A DNA stretch of 19,560 bases from an uncultured Variovorax sp. (lineage in GTDB: Bacteria; Pseudomonadota; Gammaproteobacteria; Burkholderiales; Burkholderiaceae): assembly GCA_946478645.1 (NCBI GenBank), contig CAMLCW010000051.1:1-19560 (forward strand). The letters are read 5' to 3'. The position numbers were made by a program, and so were the translations under genes. Positions 15,943 to 19,560 of this stretch are shown piece after piece. The notes below the pieces were generated by a model. The model ran no database searches. It was not told the origin of the DNA and saw only the letters and a program-made list of their open reading frames with translations. The stretch's first letter is position 1. Every line of letters begins with the position of its first letter.

Positions 15943-16338
15943 ATGACCAAATCCGATGACACTGGCAAGCTCGTTCTGCGCGTTGCACTCGGCATTCTCA
16001 TCCTGCTGCACGGCATCGCGAAGGTCGGCAAGGGCGTCGACGGCATCGGCGGGATGCTTGCCTCCCATGGGCTGCCCGCCGTGCTGGCCTACCTCGTCTA
16101 CGTCGGGGAGATCATTGCGCCCGTGCTGCTGATCGTCGGCCTGTTCACGCGGCCGGCCGCGCTGATCGTCGCGCTCAACATGCTGGTCGCGATCTGGCTC
16201 GTGCACATGAAGGACCTCGGTGCCCTGAATGGCCAGGGCGGCTGGGCGCTCGAACTGCAGGGCATGTTCCTGTTCTCGGCGCTTGCGATCGCGCTGTTCG
16301 GCGGCGGACGTTTCGGGCTGGGCGGCAAGTACAACTGA
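15943..16338 (+). CDS. DoxX family membrane protein
   Basis: This 131-residue inner-membrane protein has four predicted hydrophobic segments: about 9-25 (LVLRVALGILILLHGIAKV), 42-65, 68-86 and 105-122. The N-terminal segment with LHGIAKV, YLVYVGEIIAPVLLIVGLFTRPAALIVALNM, and the C-terminal LFGGGRFGLGGKYN are typical of DoxX. The family takes its name from a subunit of archaeal thiosulfate:quinone oxidoreductase, but most bacterial members have no proven activity; some are linked to redox or oxidative stress. The ATG at 15943 gives the usual short N-terminus; the frame is open upstream only as read-through. It is divergent from aapJ (165-bp gap) and ended by a strong terminator, so it is probably a single-gene unit. 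TAACAT at 15902-15907 might be its -10 box, without a good -35. Confidence 0.92.
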   Translation: MTKSDDTGKLVLRVALGILILLHGIAKVGKGVDGIGGMLASHGLPAVLAYLVYVGEIIAPVLLIVGLFTRPAALIVALNMLVAIWLVHMKDLGALNGQGGWALELQGMFLFSALAIALFGGGRFGLGGKYN

Positions 16339-16343
16339 ACCTG

Positions 16344-16369
16344 AAGCCGGCGACAAGCCGGCTTTTTTT
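16344..16369 (+). terminator. Rho-independent terminator of doxX
   Basis: A perfect 8-bp stem, AAGCCGGC (16344-16351) and GCCGGCTT (16357-16364), closes a GACAA loop and runs into seven Ts (16363-16369), starting 6 nt after the doxX stop. The minus strand lacks an equivalent T-run, so it serves doxX rather than def. Confidence 0.92.
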
Positions 16370-16384
16370 GGCGCCGTTCAGGGC

Positions 16385-16924
16385 TCAGTCGTCGTCGGCG
16401 GCGTCCAGCCCCGGAAACAGCACATCGGTATAGCCGAAGCGCGAGAAATCGCGCACCCGCATCGGATAGAGCTTGCCGAGCAGGTGATCGACTTCGTGCT
16501 GCACCACGCGCGCATGGAAGCCGCTCGCCACCCGGTCGATCGGATCGCCGTAGGGATCGAAGCCGGTGTAGCGAATGTTCGAGAAGCGCGGCACCACGCC
16601 GCGCAGGCCGGGCACCGAGAGGCAGCCCTCCCAGCCCTCTTCTTCCTCGTCGCCGATCGGCGTGATCACCGGGTTCAGCAGCACGGTGCGCGGCACGGGC
16701 GGTGCGTCGGGGTAGCGCGGGTTGACGACGTCGGTGCCGAAGATCACGAGCTGCTGGTCGACGCCGATCTGCGGCGCCGCGAGGCCGGCGCCGTTGACCG
16801 CGGCCATGGTCTCGAACATGTCGCGCACCAGCAGGTGCAGCTCGTCGGTGTCGAAGGCGGTCACGGGCTGCGCGATGCGCAGCAGCCGCGGGTCGCCCAT
16901 TTTGAGGATGTCGCGAATGGCCAT
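16385..16924 (-). CDS. def: Peptide deformylase
   Basis: Def removes the formyl group from the N-terminal formyl-methionine of new proteins, the step before methionine aminopeptidase. It is a cytoplasmic Fe2+/Zn2+ enzyme. Its 179 residues match the family (E. coli 169). All three motifs are present: GAGLAAPQ (45-52), EGCLS (99-103, with metal ligand C101), and QHEVDHL (142-148, with ligands H143 and H147 and catalytic E144). The tail ends in an acidic AADDD. The ATG at 16924 has no Shine-Dalgarno but follows a GATAAT box by 6 nt, suggesting a leaderless transcript. It is downstream of the lipoprotein gene with a 42-bp gap. Unlike many bacteria, it is not beside fmt here. Confidence 0.96.
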   Translation of the reverse strand: MAIRDILKMGDPRLLRIAQPVTAFDTDELHLLVRDMFETMAAVNGAGLAAPQIGVDQQLVIFGTDVVNPRYPDAPPVPRTVLLNPVITPIGDEEEEGWEGCLSVPGLRGVVPRFSNIRYTGFDPYGDPIDRVASGFHARVVQHEVDHLLGKLYPMRVRDFSRFGYTDVLFPGLDAADDD

Positions 16925-16930
16925 GGCGCG

Positions 16931-16936
16931 ATTATC
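16931..16936 (-). promoter_or_regulatory. Candidate -10 box of def, leaderless arrangement
   Basis: GATAAT on the minus strand (16936-16931) is separated by 6 nt from the def ATG, so the predicted first transcribed base is the A of the ATG. No Shine-Dalgarno is present and no clear -35 was found. The same hexamer lies 7 nt before map. Confidence 0.45.
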
Positions 16937-16966
16937 GTGCTGGCCCCGCGAACGTTCGCCCGGCGG

Positions 16967-17404
16967 TCAGGGAGGCGTTTGCTGGCCCGGGGCCTTGCTG
17001 TCCGGCGAGGTGTACAGGCGCGACCGCCCAGTGGGCGGCGGCGTGCGGTAGGCCGGCACCGGCGACACGCCTGGCCGACCGCCCCCGCCACCGGCGACTG
17101 GCGGCGGCGGCGGACGACCACCACCACCCCAGCCCGGACGGCCAGCCGGATAGCCCGGACGCACAGCCGGATAACGCGGACGATCGTAATAGCGGCGATC
17201 GTAATAGCGACGCCCGCCGTCGTAGTAGCCACCGCCCTGGATGTAGACCGGCGCCGGCACCACGACCGGGTCGCTGTAGTACGGCCCATCGGAGTAGTAG
17301 CCGCCGCCCGAGTAGTACGGGTCGCCCGGCACGGCCGCGCAGCCGCCCAGCAGCGCGATGCCGCCGAGGACGATGGCGATACCGAAAGCACGAATTCTTT
17401 GCAT
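16967..17404 (-). CDS. Tyr/Gly/Pro-rich lipoprotein of unknown function
   Basis: This 145-residue protein starts with a lipoprotein signal: MQRIR, a hydrophobic core, and a lipobox LGGC (19-22), so the mature protein should be acylated at C22 and anchored in a membrane, probably the outer one because AAVP follows the Cys rather than Asp. The rest is low complexity: YYS/YYSD repeats (about 30-45), a GGGYYDGGRRYYDRRYYDR block, PGYPAGRPGWGGGG, then a Pro/Gly-rich stretch. No enzymatic domain is seen; it is likely disordered or a surface/envelope structural protein. The ATG at 17404 has a good AAAGGAG ribosome site about 5 nt upstream. It follows ligA by about 100 bp, in which no strong promoter or terminator was found. 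No function is assigned. Confidence 0.82.
   Translation of the reverse strand: MQRIRAFGIAIVLGGIALLGGCAAVPGDPYYSGGGYYSDGPYYSDPVVVPAPVYIQGGGYYDGGRRYYDRRYYDRPRYPAVRPGYPAGRPGWGGGGRPPPPPVAGGGGGRPGVSPVPAYRTPPPTGRSRLYTSPDSKAPGQQTPP
17181..17210. repeat. Tandem 15-bp duplication within the lipoprotein gene
   Basis: Two adjacent 15-bp units (17181-17195 and 17196-17210) differ at one base. They keep the frame and encode the repeated Arg-Arg-Tyr-Tyr-Asp unit, so copy number could change without a frameshift. Confidence 0.75.
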
Positions 17405-17505
17405 AGTGGCTCCTTTGTCAGCCTTTGGTGTTCAACGCCACCTTGTAGCCCCTGTTGACTGCGCAGTTGTGAAGTGGCGTAACCGGCGGTAACCCGTGTC
17501 GCGGG

Positions 17506-19560
<2,055 letters not shown>

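Noticed and set aside
17405..17505. Promoter for the lipoprotein gene, using TTCACA and TACAAG on the minus strand
   Set aside because: The spacing is 20 bp and the -10 matches only four of six positions, too weak to list as a feature. A short CCCG/CGGG hairpin after ligA also lacks a T-run.

Overview
The window looks like chromosomal DNA from a high-GC betaproteobacterium of the order Burkholderiales. The protein sequences and gene order fit Comamonadaceae best, and a Variovorax-like genome is my guess from family resemblance, not from a search. Nearly all of it is coding. No tRNA, rRNA, CRISPR array, transposase or phage gene was seen. No gene-free stretch exceeds 300 bases; the longest are 10697-10918, 758-957 and 6824-7023, and their contents are listed as features.

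Layout. (1) 1-757, minus: the N-terminal part of purL, running off the left edge. (2) 958-5452, plus: map, glnD and a GAF-GGDEF diguanylate cyclase in a close series. (3) 5441-6823, minus: a degenerate-GGDEF/EAL phosphodiesterase whose 3' end overlaps the cyclase by 12 bp. (4) 7024-8691, plus: pgm. (5) 10696-8733, minus: a three-gene operon of an XRE-cupin regulator, a TIGR04076-like small protein and an aldo/keto reductase. (6) 10919-12741, plus: a DUF3311 small membrane protein overlapping a sodium:solute symporter, divergent from operon 5. (7) 15777-12696, minus: aapJ-aapQ-aapM, an amino-acid ABC importer with no ATPase gene beside it; its 3' end overlaps the symporter by 46 bp. (8) 15943-16338, plus: doxX with a strong intrinsic terminator. 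(9) 19560-16385, minus: ligA (5' end off the window), a Tyr/Gly-rich lipoprotein and def.

Functional themes. map and def together carry out N-terminal methionine processing. glnD is the nitrogen sensor of the PII pathway. The cyclase and phosphodiesterase make and break c-di-GMP. pgm links glycolysis to sugar nucleotides and glycogen. The XRE-cupin operon and the divergent symporter share a regulatory region of about 220 bp with a good sigma70 promoter and two inverted repeats, and form the least characterised module here. Four gene pairs are joined by 4-bp ATGA stop/start overlaps.

No wholly new system is evident. The points most worth following are: GATAAT boxes placed 6-7 nt before the map and def start codons, suggesting leaderless mRNAs; the Aap importer without its ATPase, at a 46-bp convergent junction; and the XRE-cupin/TIGR04076/AKR plus DUF3311-symporter locus.
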